Positions 8,969 to 17,767 are shown, counted from the stretch's first letter. The stretch: 64,000 nucleotides of DNA from CAVUFH01 sp963740835 (GCA_963740835.1 CAVUFH010000003.1:496001-560000), one strand, 5' to 3'. Made by a program: numbers and translations. Notes: generated by a model from the letters alone, not told the origin.

Positions 8969-9061
8969 GCCCACCGTTCTACGCGAGCGCGACCAGACGG
9001 ATCCGGACGAGGCAATAGCGTGTCCGGATCCGTCCATTGCATCGGTCGTACGAAAGGCACC

Positions 9062-10486
9062 ATGCAGTCACAGTTCACCGCAGTCGTCACCACGGGCATC
9101 TACTGCCGCGAGGGGTGCGGCGGGCGGCCGTTGCGCCGCAACACTCGCCCGTACACGTTCGCCGCGGCCGCGGAAGCCGACGGGTTCCGCCCCTGCTTGC
9201 AGTGCCGTCCCGACCGCGAACCGGAGCCGGGCTGGGTCGACGCGCCCGAGCTCGTGTGCCGAGCACTCCGTCTGATCGCTGACGGCGCGCTCGACTCCGA
9301 CACCGAGGACGCGTTCGCGACGCGGCTCGGTGTGAGCGCGCGCCATCTCCGTCGCCTGTTCGCGGAGTACATCGGCGCGACGCCGAGCGAAGTGGCGCGA
9401 TCGCGGCGGGCGCACTTCGCGCGGCGCCTCCTCGATGACACCGACCTGCCGATGACCCGTATCGCGACGGCAGCAGGGTTCCAGTCGGTGCGGCACATGA
9501 ACCGCGTCGTGAAGCAGGTGTTCTCGTTCACGCCGCAAGAGCTGCGGGCCCGCCGGCGCGATCCCCGCCGGCTCGTCGCCGACGGCGGCCTCGAGCTCCG
9601 GCTGCCGTACCGGCCGCCGCTCGCCTGGGACGCGATCCTCCAGTACCTCGCACCGCGCGCGATCCCCGGCGTCGAACACGTCGACGTCGATGCCTCGGTG
9701 TACCGCCGCACGTTGCGGATGAACAGCGGCCGGACGGGCGAGGACCGGCCCGCGGTGATCGAAGTCGCGAACGACGAAGACGCGCGCCGGCCGGCTTTGC
9801 TGCTGCGGGTCCACCTCCCCGACGTCGACGGCCTCGTGCACGTGGTCGCCCAGGTCCGCCGGCTGTTCGACCTCGATGCCGACCCGGACGCGATCGACAC
9901 CCATCTTGCACGCGATCCCCTGTTGCGCCCGCTCGTGCGCGCGAACCGAGGGCTGCGCGTCCCCGGCACGGTGGATCCGCTCGAGATCGGGGTCCGTGCC
10001 ATCCTCGGCCAGCAGGTGTCGGTGGCCCAGGCGAGCCGGCTGTCGGGCCGGCTGGTCGCGCGCCACGGGGACGCCATCCCGGGGATCGACGCGCTGGGGC
10101 TGGGCGCGCTCTTCCCCACCGCGGCCACCCTGCGGGACGCCCCGCTCGACGACATCGGGATCACGACGACCCGCGCGGAAGCGATCCGGGCGTTCGCGGG
10201 CGCGACCGTCAGGCTCGACGGCTCGATCGAGCTCGACGACCTGGTGCGCGAGCTGCGCGGCCTGCGCGGCGTCGGTGAGTGGACCGCGCAGTACGTGGCG
10301 ATGCGGGGCGCGGGCGAGCGGGACGCCTTCCCCGCCGCTGACCTGGGCCTGCGCCACACGCTCGGCGGTTCACGGGCCGACGCGCTCGCCGCAGCCGCAG
10401 CGTGGCACCCGTGGCGCGCCTACGCGGCGATGCACCTGTGGTGCGCCCCCTCGGTGGCACCGGCACAGACCCGTCAGACCGCATGA
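9062..10486 (+). CDS. alkA: Ada-type regulator fused to AlkA 3-methyladenine DNA glycosylase
   Basis: This 474-aa three-part protein starts with an Ada-like zinc domain (residues 1-70) with four cysteines (YCREGC and CLQC) that can accept methyl from phosphotriesters. An AraC-type HTH pair (~75-175) follows. The AlkA part runs from ~185 to the end, with a helix-hairpin-helix glycosylase fold (LRGVGEWTAQYVAMRG) and the catalytic Asp in FPAADLGL. It both senses methylation and excises alkylated bases. The short N-terminus, with ATG at 9062 just before the first Cys, is the only start that fits. It is divergent from ogt. Confidence 0.93.
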   Translation: MQSQFTAVVTTGIYCREGCGGRPLRRNTRPYTFAAAAEADGFRPCLQCRPDREPEPGWVDAPELVCRALRLIADGALDSDTEDAFATRLGVSARHLRRLFAEYIGATPSEVARSRRAHFARRLLDDTDLPMTRIATAAGFQSVRHMNRVVKQVFSFTPQELRARRRDPRRLVADGGLELRLPYRPPLAWDAILQYLAPRAIPGVEHVDVDASVYRRTLRMNSGRTGEDRPAVIEVANDEDARRPALLLRVHLPDVDGLVHVVAQVRRLFDLDADPDAIDTHLARDPLLRPLVRANRGLRVPGTVDPLEIGVRAILGQQVSVAQASRLSGRLVARHGDAIPGIDALGLGALFPTAATLRDAPLDDIGITTTRAEAIRAFAGATVRLDGSIELDDLVRELRGLRGVGEWTAQYVAMRGAGERDAFPAADLGLRHTLGGSRADALAAAAAWHPWRAYAAMHLWCAPSVAPAQTRQTA

Positions 10487-10520
10487 TCTGTATTTGCCCA
10501 GGTCGCAGCGTTTTTTTAGC

Positions 10521-10549
10521 TTGAGAACGGGCGCCCGATTCGGTAGTCT
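10521..10549 (+). promoter_or_regulatory. Vegetative-type promoter of the sigma factor gene
   Basis: TTGAGA at 10521-10526 and TAGTCT at 10544-10549 are separated by exactly 17 bp, a good match to a housekeeping promoter. A transcript would start near 10556, leaving a leader of about 175 nt before the sigma gene ATG at 10730. The same TAGTCT hexamer occurs in the MarR promoter near 23670 (minus strand). Confidence 0.55.
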
Positions 10550-10729
10550 TGAGGACCGGCTTTGCCGGAGAGACCGCCCTTCCCCCCGCCACCTCTCCCG
10601 AAATTCGGAAGTCTTCCCTGCGACAGCGCCTGCTGCGGGGAACATCCCCCGTGCACACGGCGTTTTGGAAGTGTGCTCCATCGGCCCTCCAGTCGGGGCC
10701 GTCGCCGACCCTCGAACCCGAAGGAAGCT

Positions 10730-11680
10730 ATGCCCGCAAAGGTCAAGTCCCGCCGAGAAGATCGTGACTACGAGGACCTCGTCCGCCTCTACCTCGAGGA
10801 CGTCGGTCTCCACGACCTGCTCACCAAGGACGACGAGATCCGCCTCGCCCAGGCCATCGAGACCGGGCTCGAGGCACGGACCAAGCTCGAGTCGACGAAG
10901 AAGCCCACCCCGACGCAGCGCCGGGCGCTGAAGCGCGCGATCCGCGAGGGGGAAGAGGCCCACCGCCAGTTCGTGAACTCGAACCTGCGCCTCGTCGTGT
11001 CGATCGCCAAGAAATACCAGTCGTCCGGACTGCCGCTGCTCGACATCGTGCAGGAGGGCAACCTCGGTCTCATCCACGCCGTCGACAAGTTCGACTGGCG
11101 CAAGGGATTCAAGTTCTCGACGTACGCGACGTGGTGGATCCGTCAGGCCATCCAGCGCGGCATCGCGAACTCGGCCCGGGTCATCCGTCTCCCCGTCCAC
11201 GCGGGCGACATGCTCACCGCGCTGCTCAAGATGCGGGCGCAGCTCGAGGGCACGATGGGCCGCACGCCGACGCTCGCGGAGCTCGCGAGCGAGGCCGAAC
11301 TCCCGCTCGACAAGGTCGTCGAAGTGCTCCGCTACGCGGTCGACACCGTCTCGCTCGACGAGCCGGTCCGGGATGACGGCGACGCCGAGCTCGGTGACTT
11401 CGTCGAAGACCGCAACGCGGTCGCCCCGTTCGACTACGCGGCCACGTCGTTGCTGCCGGGCGAGATCGCCAAGGTCCTCGCCGTGCTCGACGACCGCGAG
11501 AAGACGATCCTCACGCTCCGGTTCGGCCTCGACGGCGCCGGCGAGCGCACACTCGAGGAAGTGGCCGAGCACTTCGGCCTCACCCGGGAGCGGATCCGTC
11601 AGATCGAGGCGCGCGCGATGTCGAAGTTGCGCCACCCCTCCGCCGACATCGGCGCTCGGGAGCTCCTCGAAGCGGTCTGA
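10730..11680 (+). CDS. RpoD/SigA-family RNA polymerase sigma factor
   Basis: This 316-aa sigma factor has region 1.2 (YLEDVGLHDLLTKDDEIRLA), region 2 (NLRLVVSIAKKY, then LDIVQEGNLGLIHAVDKFDW and KFSTYATWWIRQAI), region 3, and a region-4 HTH (LEEVAEHFGLTRERIRQIEA). This is the principal or close non-essential principal-like (SigB/HrdB) type. It lacks a long acidic N-terminus, so it could be either the primary sigma or a group-2 paralogue. GAAGGA lies just upstream of the ATG. A long leader and a strong promoter precede it. A hairpin follows the stop. Confidence 0.93.
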   Translation: MPAKVKSRREDRDYEDLVRLYLEDVGLHDLLTKDDEIRLAQAIETGLEARTKLESTKKPTPTQRRALKRAIREGEEAHRQFVNSNLRLVVSIAKKYQSSGLPLLDIVQEGNLGLIHAVDKFDWRKGFKFSTYATWWIRQAIQRGIANSARVIRLPVHAGDMLTALLKMRAQLEGTMGRTPTLAELASEAELPLDKVVEVLRYAVDTVSLDEPVRDDGDAELGDFVEDRNAVAPFDYAATSLLPGEIAKVLAVLDDREKTILTLRFGLDGAGERTLEEVAEHFGLTRERIRQIEARAMSKLRHPSADIGARELLEAV

Positions 11681-11702
11681 CCCCTCGGTCACAGCAGTTT
11701 CC

Positions 11703-11728
11703 AACGGCCGCCCATCCGGGCGGCCGTT
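11703..11728. terminator. Bidirectional terminator hairpin
   Basis: Perfect 11-bp stem AACGGCCGCCC/GGGCGGCCGTT with a 4-nt loop. It lies between the convergent sigma factor and SDR genes. There is no clear T-tract, so it is a GC-rich actinobacterial-style terminator. Confidence 0.7.
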
Positions 11729-11763
11729 GCGCGTCCGCGCACCCTTGTCGTGCGCGTCCGCCG

Positions 11764-12552
11764 TCAGTCGTTCTGCAGCAGTTCGAAGAGCTTGGCGAGC
11801 GCGGCGTCGGTGCCGGCTTGGGGCAGGGAAACGCCGCCGTCGACGACGATCGTCTGCCCGGTGACGTAGCTCGACCGGCTGCACGCGAGGAACAGGATCA
11901 CTTCGGCGATCTCGTCGGGCTCGCCCATGCGACCCGCGGGCATCCCGCTTGCGATCTCGGCGAACGCGTCCGGGTACTGCTCGAACATCGCGGTGAGCGG
12001 GGTGCGGACGTAACCAGGCGCGACGCAGTTCACCCGAACGCTCGGCCCGTACTCGAGCGCGCCGCTCTTGGTGAGCGCGATCACGCCGGCCTTGGCCGCC
12101 GAGTAGGCCGCTTCGTTCCGAGTCGGCGTGATGCCCGACACTGACGCGTTGTTCACGATCGCGCCGCCGTCCTGCTCGAGCATGATCGGCACCGCGGCGC
12201 GCATCGCGTTGTAGGTGCCGGTGAGGTTCACGTCGATGAGCCGGTGCCAGAGCTTCTCGTCGAGCGTGTGCAGCGGCCGCAGGTCTCCGAGCCCGGCGTT
12301 GTTCACGAGCACGTGCAGACCGCCGAGACGATCGGCGATCTCCGCGAACGTCGCCGCGATGCGGTCGCCGTCGCGAACGTCGACGCCGAAGGCGTGACCG
12401 TCGATCTCGTCGGCAACCGCCCGGCCGGCGGCGGCGTCACGATCGATGATCGCGACGACCGCACCCTCGTCCGCGAACGCGACCGCAGTCGCCTTCCCGA
12501 TCCCCGAAGCACCGCCGGTGACGACGGCAACCTTTCCGACGAGCTCGGCCAC
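11764..12552 (-). CDS. Short-chain dehydrogenase/reductase
   Basis: A classical 262-aa SDR. The NAD(P) motif is TGGASGIG (residues 13-20), followed by NNAG and the Ser-Tyr-Lys catalytic group (NNASVSG ... YSAAK). It has the typical end SSYVTGQTIVVDGG. The Asp after the second strand (AIIDRD) favours NAD over NADP. The substrate is unknown. It follows the GAF-domain gene after only 6 bp and probably shares its transcript. GTG is the start codon. Confidence 0.9.
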   Translation of the reverse strand: MAELVGKVAVVTGGASGIGKATAVAFADEGAVVAIIDRDAAAGRAVADEIDGHAFGVDVRDGDRIAATFAEIADRLGGLHVLVNNAGLGDLRPLHTLDEKLWHRLIDVNLTGTYNAMRAAVPIMLEQDGGAIVNNASVSGITPTRNEAAYSAAKAGVIALTKSGALEYGPSVRVNCVAPGYVRTPLTAMFEQYPDAFAEIASGMPAGRMGEPDEIAEVILFLACSRSSYVTGQTIVVDGGVSLPQAGTDAALAKLFELLQND

Positions 12553-12558
12553 GAGCGC

Positions 12559-13290
12559 TCACGCTAGAGCGCGCAGCGAGGCGAGCGCTCCCTTCGCGTA
12601 TGCGTCGGCCAGCGCGGCGTCGCGCGGCTCGTAGGGAACGTGGGCAGGCGAGACGGCTTCGAGGACGGCGATCGGTTCTCCGTTGTGGATGAGCGGGATC
12701 GCGAGCACCGTACGATCGCCGGCGATCATGCCCTTCATCGGATGGCCGCGGCGCAACGCATGGCGGGCGACGGTCGGGTCGTCTGGCGCGTCGACCGCGC
12801 CCATGTGCGTCGCCGCTATCGGCACTTCACCCGAGGGTCCGGCGATGCGGACGCGCGCGACGTCGGCGAGCAGGACATCGGCGAGTCCGGTTGCGACGAG
12901 CGTCGCGGCCCGTTCGAAGCCGGACTGGTACGACAGCAGGTCTTCGTCGAGGCGTAGCGCGCCGTTGTGCGCGAGCACGTCGACGACCGCGAGCGTGATC
13001 TTCTGCGAGTCGCACGTCAGCCGGTAGAGGCGGCGCAGGTGACGGTTCTGCTCGAGCGCGTACGCAACGATCGACGCCGAGAGCGCGACCGTGAGGCCCC
13101 GCAGCAACAGGCTGCCGTTGGGCGAGAACGCGACGCCGAGCAGCGCGACCGTGACGAGCACGACCACGATCGCGACTTGGAACTGCCGCCGGCTGATTTT
13201 GGCCGGCGTCAGGCGCTGGCCCGACCGGATGCCGACGATCCGTTCCTCGCGGGCGATCTCTTTCTCGATCGTCGTGATGCTGGGCTGCAT
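12559..13290 (-). CDS. Membrane-associated GAF-domain protein
   Basis: This 243-aa protein has an N-terminal coil, two adjacent membrane helices (FQVAIVVVLVTVALLGVAF and LLLRGLTVALSASIVAYAL) and a cytoplasmic GAF-like domain (~110-243, including TVLAIPLIHNGEPIAVLEAV). GAF domains bind small ligands or act as redox/light sensors. No output domain is attached, so it would act through a partner. An ATG at 13290 is chosen because the frame upstream overlaps the next gene. Function unknown. Confidence 0.75.
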   Translation of the reverse strand: MQPSITTIEKEIAREERIVGIRSGQRLTPAKISRRQFQVAIVVVLVTVALLGVAFSPNGSLLLRGLTVALSASIVAYALEQNRHLRRLYRLTCDSQKITLAVVDVLAHNGALRLDEDLLSYQSGFERAATLVATGLADVLLADVARVRIAGPSGEVPIAATHMGAVDAPDDPTVARHALRRGHPMKGMIAGDRTVLAIPLIHNGEPIAVLEAVSPAHVPYEPRDAALADAYAKGALASLRALA

Positions 13291-13376
13291 GATGGGTTGA
13301 CCTTCCCTCTCCTGCCCGTACTCAGAGTGCCCGTACGGAAGGTGATCGAGACATCCGCGACCAAGCTTGAGAAATT

Positions 13377-13880
13377 TCAGTCCAAGTTCGGTCTCACGTC
13401 GTAGGCGACTCCGAAATCCTGCGCGAAACGCACCACCGCGTTGTCGGTCGGGTAGCCGCGACCCTGGATGTTGAAGATGCGGAGCGTGTCCGAGCCGACG
13501 GGATAGGGCCCCCAATGCCACGTTCCGCGGTTGAGATGGACGCATGTGTGCTGCGGAAGGAAGAAGGCCGCCACGGTGTCGAAGTGGGCGTCCTCGGAGA
13601 AGTCGACATCGGCCGGGGCGACCACGATGAGCGCGTCCCCGCTCATCGGCATCAGCGTCTGCGTGTGCGTGTCGTGCCGGTTCATGAGGTCGCACCGGAA
13701 CGCGCCGTCGACGACGTCGATCTCGGCGAGCGTGTGGCCGATGTAGTTCACCCAACCGTCGGCCCGGGTGAACTCGAGGTCTGCAGTCGCGCGTCCGTCA
13801 CCTTCGTCGGGCGGGAGCACACCGAAGCGCGCGAACGCGTCCGCCGTCACGGGCACCAACGGCAGGGGGATCGTACGCAC
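13377..13880 (-). CDS. Ureidoglycolate lyase family protein
   Basis: This 167-aa cupin-fold protein has the family pattern of ureidoglycolate lyase (allantoin degradation): DLMNRHDTHTQTLMPMSGD, then CVHLNRGTWHWGPYPVG. The His/Gln set in the first motif is that expected for metal and substrate binding. The enzyme releases glyoxylate and urea from ureidoglycolate. It is divergent from a cupin gene across a 62-bp region with a palindromic operator, and close to a glyoxylate-reductase-like dehydrogenase, which fits the chemistry. Confidence 0.8.
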   Translation of the reverse strand: MRTIPLPLVPVTADAFARFGVLPPDEGDGRATADLEFTRADGWVNYIGHTLAEIDVVDGAFRCDLMNRHDTHTQTLMPMSGDALIVVAPADVDFSEDAHFDTVAAFFLPQHTCVHLNRGTWHWGPYPVGSDTLRIFNIQGRGYPTDNAVVRFAQDFGVAYDVRPNLD

Positions 13881-13909
13881 GGATGCTCCGTTCGTCGCGG
13901 TGGCATAAC

Positions 13910-13925
13910 CTGACGCGCACGTCAG
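13910..13925. promoter_or_regulatory. Palindromic operator between divergent genes
   Basis: CTGACG-N4-CGTCAG is a 16-bp inverted repeat in the 62-bp gap between the ureidoglycolate lyase gene and the cupin gene. It directly follows a TATAAT-like CATAAC (13904-13909) and precedes the cupin ribosome binding site (GGAAGG), so a bound regulator would block cupin transcription. The regulator is not in the window. Confidence 0.45.
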
Positions 13926-13942
13926 TGTAGGAAGGAAGCGCG

Positions 13943-14326
13943 ATGGACGTCCGTTCGATCGAGGAAGTGAACCCGGTCGTCGAGCACAACGGCACCGTCC
14001 CGGTGTGGTGGCTCGTGAACCCGCGCGAGATGTTCGAGATCACCAAAGGTGGCCACCTCGAACTGGTCAGCGAGTTCGAGGTCGCGGGTGGCGGCTACGT
14101 CGACCCGCACAACCACCCGACCCACGAGTTCTATTACGTCACCGCGGGCCGCGGCCTCATGACGATCGAAGGCGAAGAGCGCGAGATCCGTCAGGGTGAC
14201 CTCGTGCACATCCCGCCGATGGCCGTGCACAGCCTGCGCCCGGTCAGCGACAACGCGCCGATCCACTGCTTCTGCTTCGCGGTCGGCGTCGCCGACGCGG
14301 GGCCGGTCAACTACACCGAACACTGA
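13943..14326 (+). CDS. Single-domain cupin protein
   Basis: This 127-aa beta-barrel has the two cupin motifs. Motif 1 is GGYVDPHNHPTHEFYYVTAG, with three His/Glu metal ligands, and motif 2 is IPPMAVHSLRPVSD. It is probably a small metal-dependent enzyme or sensor protein. It starts with ATG behind GGAAGG. The next gene (2-hydroxyacid dehydrogenase) begins 7 bp after its stop, so the two are co-transcribed. The substrate is unknown; a ureido or keto acid is a guess from context. Confidence 0.82.
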   Translation: MDVRSIEEVNPVVEHNGTVPVWWLVNPREMFEITKGGHLELVSEFEVAGGGYVDPHNHPTHEFYYVTAGRGLMTIEGEEREIRQGDLVHIPPMAVHSLRPVSDNAPIHCFCFAVGVADAGPVNYTEH

Positions 14327-14333
14327 GCCGCGG

Positions 14334-15281
14334 TTGCGCATCCTCGTCACCAGGCGGTTGCCGGAGGGCGGTCTCGCACCGCTCGACGGCCACGAGGTCG
14401 TCGGTCCGCAACCCGACGACACTCCGTACCCCCACGACGAGCTCGTTGCGCAGGCCGCGGAGGTCGACGCGATCGTCGCGCTGCTCACTGATCGCATCGA
14501 TGCCGAGGTGCTCGAGGCGGGCGCGCGCGGCGGTCGGTTGCGCGTCGTCGCGAACGTGGCTGTGGGCTACGACAACATCGACGTAGGTGCGGCCACCGCC
14601 CGTGGCATCACGGTGTGCAACACGCCGGGCGTGCTCGACGAGACGACGGCCGACCTCGCGTTCCTCCTGATCCTGGCCGCGGCGCGGCTCGCGTCCGAAG
14701 CCGAACGCGACCTGCGCGCCGGGGCATGGATGGGGTGGGGCATAAACCAGTACCTGGGCCAGGACGTGCATGACGCGACGCTCGGCCTGGTCGGCTTCGG
14801 GCGCATCGGCCAGGCGGTCGGCGCCCGCGCCCTCGGGTTCGGGATGCGCGTCATCCACCACGCCCGCACCCCCACCAACATTGCCGGCTTCGTGGCCGAC
14901 CTCGACACGCTGCTCGCGCACGCCGACTTCGTCAGCCTCCACGTGCCCGGTGGCGCGGGGACGCACCACCTGATCGACGCCCGCCGCCTCGCGCTGATGA
15001 AGCCAACGGCGGTGCTCGTCAACACCGCCCGCGGCACCGTGGTCGACGAAGCCGCGCTCGCCGCAGCACTCAGCGCGGGCACACTGTTCGCGGCCGGGCT
15101 GGACGTCTACGAGCGCGAGCCCGAGATCAACCCGGACCTGCTCGCTGCACCCCGCGCGGTGCTGCTCCCGCACATCGGTTCTGCGTCGGTCGCGACGCGG
15201 AACCGCATGGCGACGATGGCGACATCGGCCGTCGCAACCGTCCTCGCCGGCGGCACCCCACCGAACGTGGTCCGACCCTAG
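14334..15281 (+). CDS. D-2-hydroxyacid dehydrogenase (glyoxylate/hydroxypyruvate reductase-like)
   Basis: This 315-aa NAD(P)-dependent enzyme has the Rossmann motif LVGFGRIGQAVG, catalytic Arg in NTARGTVVDE, Glu in YEREPEINPDL and His in LPHIGSAS. It reduces a 2-keto acid such as glyoxylate. The start is a TTG at 14334, directly after the cupin stop; no ATG or GTG fits better. Together with the lyase-family gene it could dispose of glyoxylate, though a role in serine or pyruvate metabolism is equally possible. Confidence 0.9.
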   Translation: MRILVTRRLPEGGLAPLDGHEVVGPQPDDTPYPHDELVAQAAEVDAIVALLTDRIDAEVLEAGARGGRLRVVANVAVGYDNIDVGAATARGITVCNTPGVLDETTADLAFLLILAAARLASEAERDLRAGAWMGWGINQYLGQDVHDATLGLVGFGRIGQAVGARALGFGMRVIHHARTPTNIAGFVADLDTLLAHADFVSLHVPGGAGTHHLIDARRLALMKPTAVLVNTARGTVVDEAALAAALSAGTLFAAGLDVYEREPEINPDLLAAPRAVLLPHIGSASVATRNRMATMATSAVATVLAGGTPPNVVRP

Positions 15282-15287
15282 AACGCA

Positions 15288-15338
15288 GGTTTTGGCGACA
15301 ATCGGCGACCGTGGCGGTCGCCATGTGTCGCCGAAACC
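15288..15338. terminator. Nested bidirectional hairpin between convergent genes
   Basis: Outer arms GGTTTTGGCGACA (15288-15300) and TGTCGCCGAAACC (15326-15338) pair with one G-T wobble. An inner stem GGCGACC/GGTCGCC (15304-15310, 15316-15322) sits inside them. The double hairpin separates the convergent dehydrogenase and RraA-like genes, and its arms end in T-rich or A-rich runs usable on either strand. Confidence 0.65.
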
Positions 15339-15345
15339 CGAATCG

Positions 15346-15972
15346 TTAGGGGCGAGTGATGGGTGACGAGTCGAGGTCGAGCAGCTCGACCGTGGTCTTG
15401 CCCGCACGGAGCGCGGCGAACATGCGCTGCTCCTTCTCGGCGCGCGCGCGTCCGGCGGCGAGCACGTCAGCGAGGGAGCCACCGGGAACGACGGCGACGC
15501 CGTCGCGGTCGCCGACGATCCAGTCGCCCGTCGCCACCTCGACATCGCCGACGTTCGCGCGTGAGCCGATCTCGCCCGGCAGCGTCTTCGACGCACCGCG
15601 CAATGCGATCAGTGCACTGAACACGGGGAAGTCGAGCCGTTCGAGCGCTTCCACGTCGCGCACACCACCGTCGATGACGAGGCCGGCGATCCCGCGCGCT
15701 TGCGCACCCGTGGTGAGCACTTCGCCCCAGTACCCGAGCTCGTGCTCGATCCCGACGTCGACCACGAGCACACTGCCGGCGGGCGCTTCCGCGACCGCGA
15801 CGTGCAACGCGAGATTGTCGCCGGGCGTGCAGCGCACCGGGAACGCCGGTGCGGTGACCCGCGCACCGAGCCACGCGGCCTTGATGCGGGCGCGCATCGC
15901 GCGCGCGCCGCTCTCGCCGAGCGTGGCCGAACCGAGTTCCGCGAGTTCAGAAGCAAGCTGTGCGTCAGTCAT
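15346..15972 (-). CDS. RraA-like / HMG aldolase family protein
   Basis: This 208-aa protein belongs to the RraA/4-hydroxy-4-methyl-2-oxoglutarate aldolase family. The conserved regions are TPGDNLALHVAV, the ligand-binding GEVLTTGAQARGIAGLVIDG with VRD following, and DWIVGDRDGVAVVP. The family contains metal-dependent aldolases/decarboxylases and inhibitors of RNase E. The intact acidic and Arg residues favour an enzyme. It starts just upstream of (12 bp from) the end of tRNA-Ser(GCT) and converges on the dehydrogenase. Confidence 0.85.
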   Translation of the reverse strand: MTDAQLASELAELGSATLGESGARAMRARIKAAWLGARVTAPAFPVRCTPGDNLALHVAVAEAPAGSVLVVDVGIEHELGYWGEVLTTGAQARGIAGLVIDGGVRDVEALERLDFPVFSALIALRGASKTLPGEIGSRANVGDVEVATGDWIVGDRDGVAVVPGGSLADVLAAGRARAEKEQRMFAALRAGKTTVELLDLDSSPITRP

Positions 15973-15984
15973 GTGCGAAGTTGG

Positions 15985-16074
15985 CGGAGGGCGAGGGATT
16001 TGAACCCTCGAGGAGGCTTAACACCCCCTACTCGCTTAGCAGGCGAGCACCTTCGGCCACTCGGTCAGCCCTCC
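15985..16074 (-). tRNA. tRNA-Ser (anticodon GCT)
   Basis: A 90-nt class-II tRNA on the reverse strand. The acceptor is GGAGGG/CCCTCC with discriminator G, the anticodon stem CTCGC/GCGAG holds the loop CTGCTAA, and there is a long variable arm and a T-loop TTCAAAT. It reads AGC/AGT serine codons. Confidence 0.95.
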
Positions 16075-16103
16075 AGGACCCGCCAGTATACGGCGCAGCC
16101 GGT

Positions 16104-16721
16104 TCATGCCTTCCGCGCCCGGCCGACGTACATGTAGCCCCACGCCTTCGGGCTGCCCTTCAGGAAGAAGTTGTCGATCTCGCCGATCGCGAAGCCCGCT
16201 TGTTCGAGCAACGGTCGCATCTCGCGGTTCAGGTGACAGCCGCCGACCATCCGTTGCTGGAGACCATCGAACCGATCCTGGACACTCGCAACCTTGGCGT
16301 CCGGCGCGCGACCGTGCTCGGCGAAGTGGAACTCGGCGCCGGGCTTCAACACGCGGTACAGCTCCGACAGCGCGCTTGCGACGTCGGGAATCGTGCACAA
16401 CGTCATCGTCGACAGCGCGGCATCGAACCGTTCGTCCGGGAGGTCGAGCCGCGCACCGTCCAGCCCGGCCGCGCGCACGGGCACCGATGCGGCCGTGATG
16501 CGCGCCGCCGCGAGCTTCATCGCAGTCCCCGACGGATCGACCGCCCAGAGCCCCGTGACCGCCGCCGGGAGGTGGGCCAGGTTCAGACCCGAGCCGAACC
16601 CGAGCTCGATGACGTCGCCGTGGAGACCATCGCACACCCGGCCGCGGATCTCGCCGAACGCACGAGTGCCGAGCATGACGTTCGTGACCCGGGGCACGAC
16701 CTGGTCGGTGTAGAAGCCCAC
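16104..16721 (-). CDS. Class I SAM-dependent methyltransferase
   Basis: This 205-aa methyltransferase has motif I VIELGFGSGLNLAHL, the acidic strand (LWAVDPSG), motif IV-like FDAALSTMTLCTIPD and the YRVLKPGAEFHFAEHG strand seen in small-molecule methylases of the UbiE/PhcB-like group. Substrate unknown. GTG start at 16721, 23 bp from the divergent PHP gene. Confidence 0.85.
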   Translation of the reverse strand: MGFYTDQVVPRVTNVMLGTRAFGEIRGRVCDGLHGDVIELGFGSGLNLAHLPAAVTGLWAVDPSGTAMKLAAARITAASVPVRAAGLDGARLDLPDERFDAALSTMTLCTIPDVASALSELYRVLKPGAEFHFAEHGRAPDAKVASVQDRFDGLQQRMVGGCHLNREMRPLLEQAGFAIGEIDNFFLKGSPKAWGYMYVGRARKA

Positions 16722-16744
16722 GCCCGAGAGGGTACGTTCGAGGC

Positions 16745-17758
16745 GTGGATCCCGCGGACGCGCTCGACCGCATCGCCGACCTCCTCGTACGGGGCCGGGA
16801 GCCGCGCTACAAGTCCCAGGCGTTCCGCCGCGCCGCGAACGAGGTGAAGCGGGTGCCGATCGAGGAGCTCCAGCGGCTCGACGCGATCGGGCGACTGCAG
16901 GACATCCCGGGCGTGGGCGACAAGACCGCGGCCGTAATCTCCGAGGCGCTCGCGGGCGACACGCCGCAGTACCTGCAGAAGCTGCTCGAGCACGCGCCGA
17001 CTCCGGGTTCGGACGCGGGCGAAGCGCTGCGCGTGCAGCTGCGGGGCGACCTGCACGGGCACTCGGATTGGTCGGACGGCGGCCACACGATCCGCGCGAT
17101 GGCCGAGAAGGCGCGCGACATCGGGCACGAGTACTTCGCGCTCACCGATCACTCGCCCCGGCTGAAGGTCGCCAACGGATTGTCACGCGAGCGGCTGCTC
17201 GAACAGCTGGACGTCGTCGCCGCGCTGAACGAGGTGCTGGCGCCGTTCCGGATCCTCACCGGTGTCGAGGTCGACATCCTCGACGACGGCGCGCTCGACC
17301 ACGACGATGACATGCTCGCGCGCGTCGACGTCGTTGTCGCGAGCGTGCACTCGAAGCTGCGCATGGACAAAGACGCGATGACGCGGCGCATGGTCAATGC
17401 GATCGCGCACCCGCAGGTCGACGTGCTCGGGCACTGCACCGGTCGGCTCCTCACCGGGCGGGGCCGCCCGCAGTCGGAGTTCGACCACGACGCAGTGCTC
17501 GACGCGCTCGACGCCCACGACACCGCGCTCGAGATCAACTCCCGGCCCGAACGGCTCGACCCGCCCAAGGAGATGCTGCGCGTCGCCGTCGCCGAGGGTC
17601 TGCGCTTCACGGTCAGCACCGACGCGCACGCGACCGACCAGCTCGAATGGCAGGCTTACGGCACCGATCGGGCGGCCGTTTGTGGCGTCATGGCCGAGCA
17701 GATCGTCAACACGATGACGGCCGACGACCTGCTCGCGTGGTCGAACGCGCGCAGCTGA
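16745..17758 (+). CDS. PolX-like PHP-domain protein lacking the polymerase palm
   Basis: This 337-aa protein begins with a helix-hairpin-helix region (IPGVGDKTAAVISEAL, residues 55-72) like the N-terminus of DNA polymerase X. A PHP phosphoesterase domain follows: DLHGHSDWSDG, LTDHSPR, GVEVDIL, SVHSKL, GHCTGR and STDAHA, giving the metal-binding His/Asp set. Bacterial PolX has a nucleotidyltransferase palm between these parts; here it is missing. It probably acts as a nuclease or phosphoesterase in DNA repair. GTG start. Confidence 0.85.
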   Translation: MDPADALDRIADLLVRGREPRYKSQAFRRAANEVKRVPIEELQRLDAIGRLQDIPGVGDKTAAVISEALAGDTPQYLQKLLEHAPTPGSDAGEALRVQLRGDLHGHSDWSDGGHTIRAMAEKARDIGHEYFALTDHSPRLKVANGLSRERLLEQLDVVAALNEVLAPFRILTGVEVDILDDGALDHDDDMLARVDVVVASVHSKLRMDKDAMTRRMVNAIAHPQVDVLGHCTGRLLTGRGRPQSEFDHDAVLDALDAHDTALEINSRPERLDPPKEMLRVAVAEGLRFTVSTDAHATDQLEWQAYGTDRAAVCGVMAEQIVNTMTADDLLAWSNARS

Positions 17759-17767
17759 CGCGACGCG

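Noticed and set aside
10507..10520. Run of seven T after alkA as an intrinsic terminator
   Set aside because: No stable hairpin precedes the T-run; it lies immediately upstream of the sigma-gene -35 and is better seen as promoter-flanking sequence.
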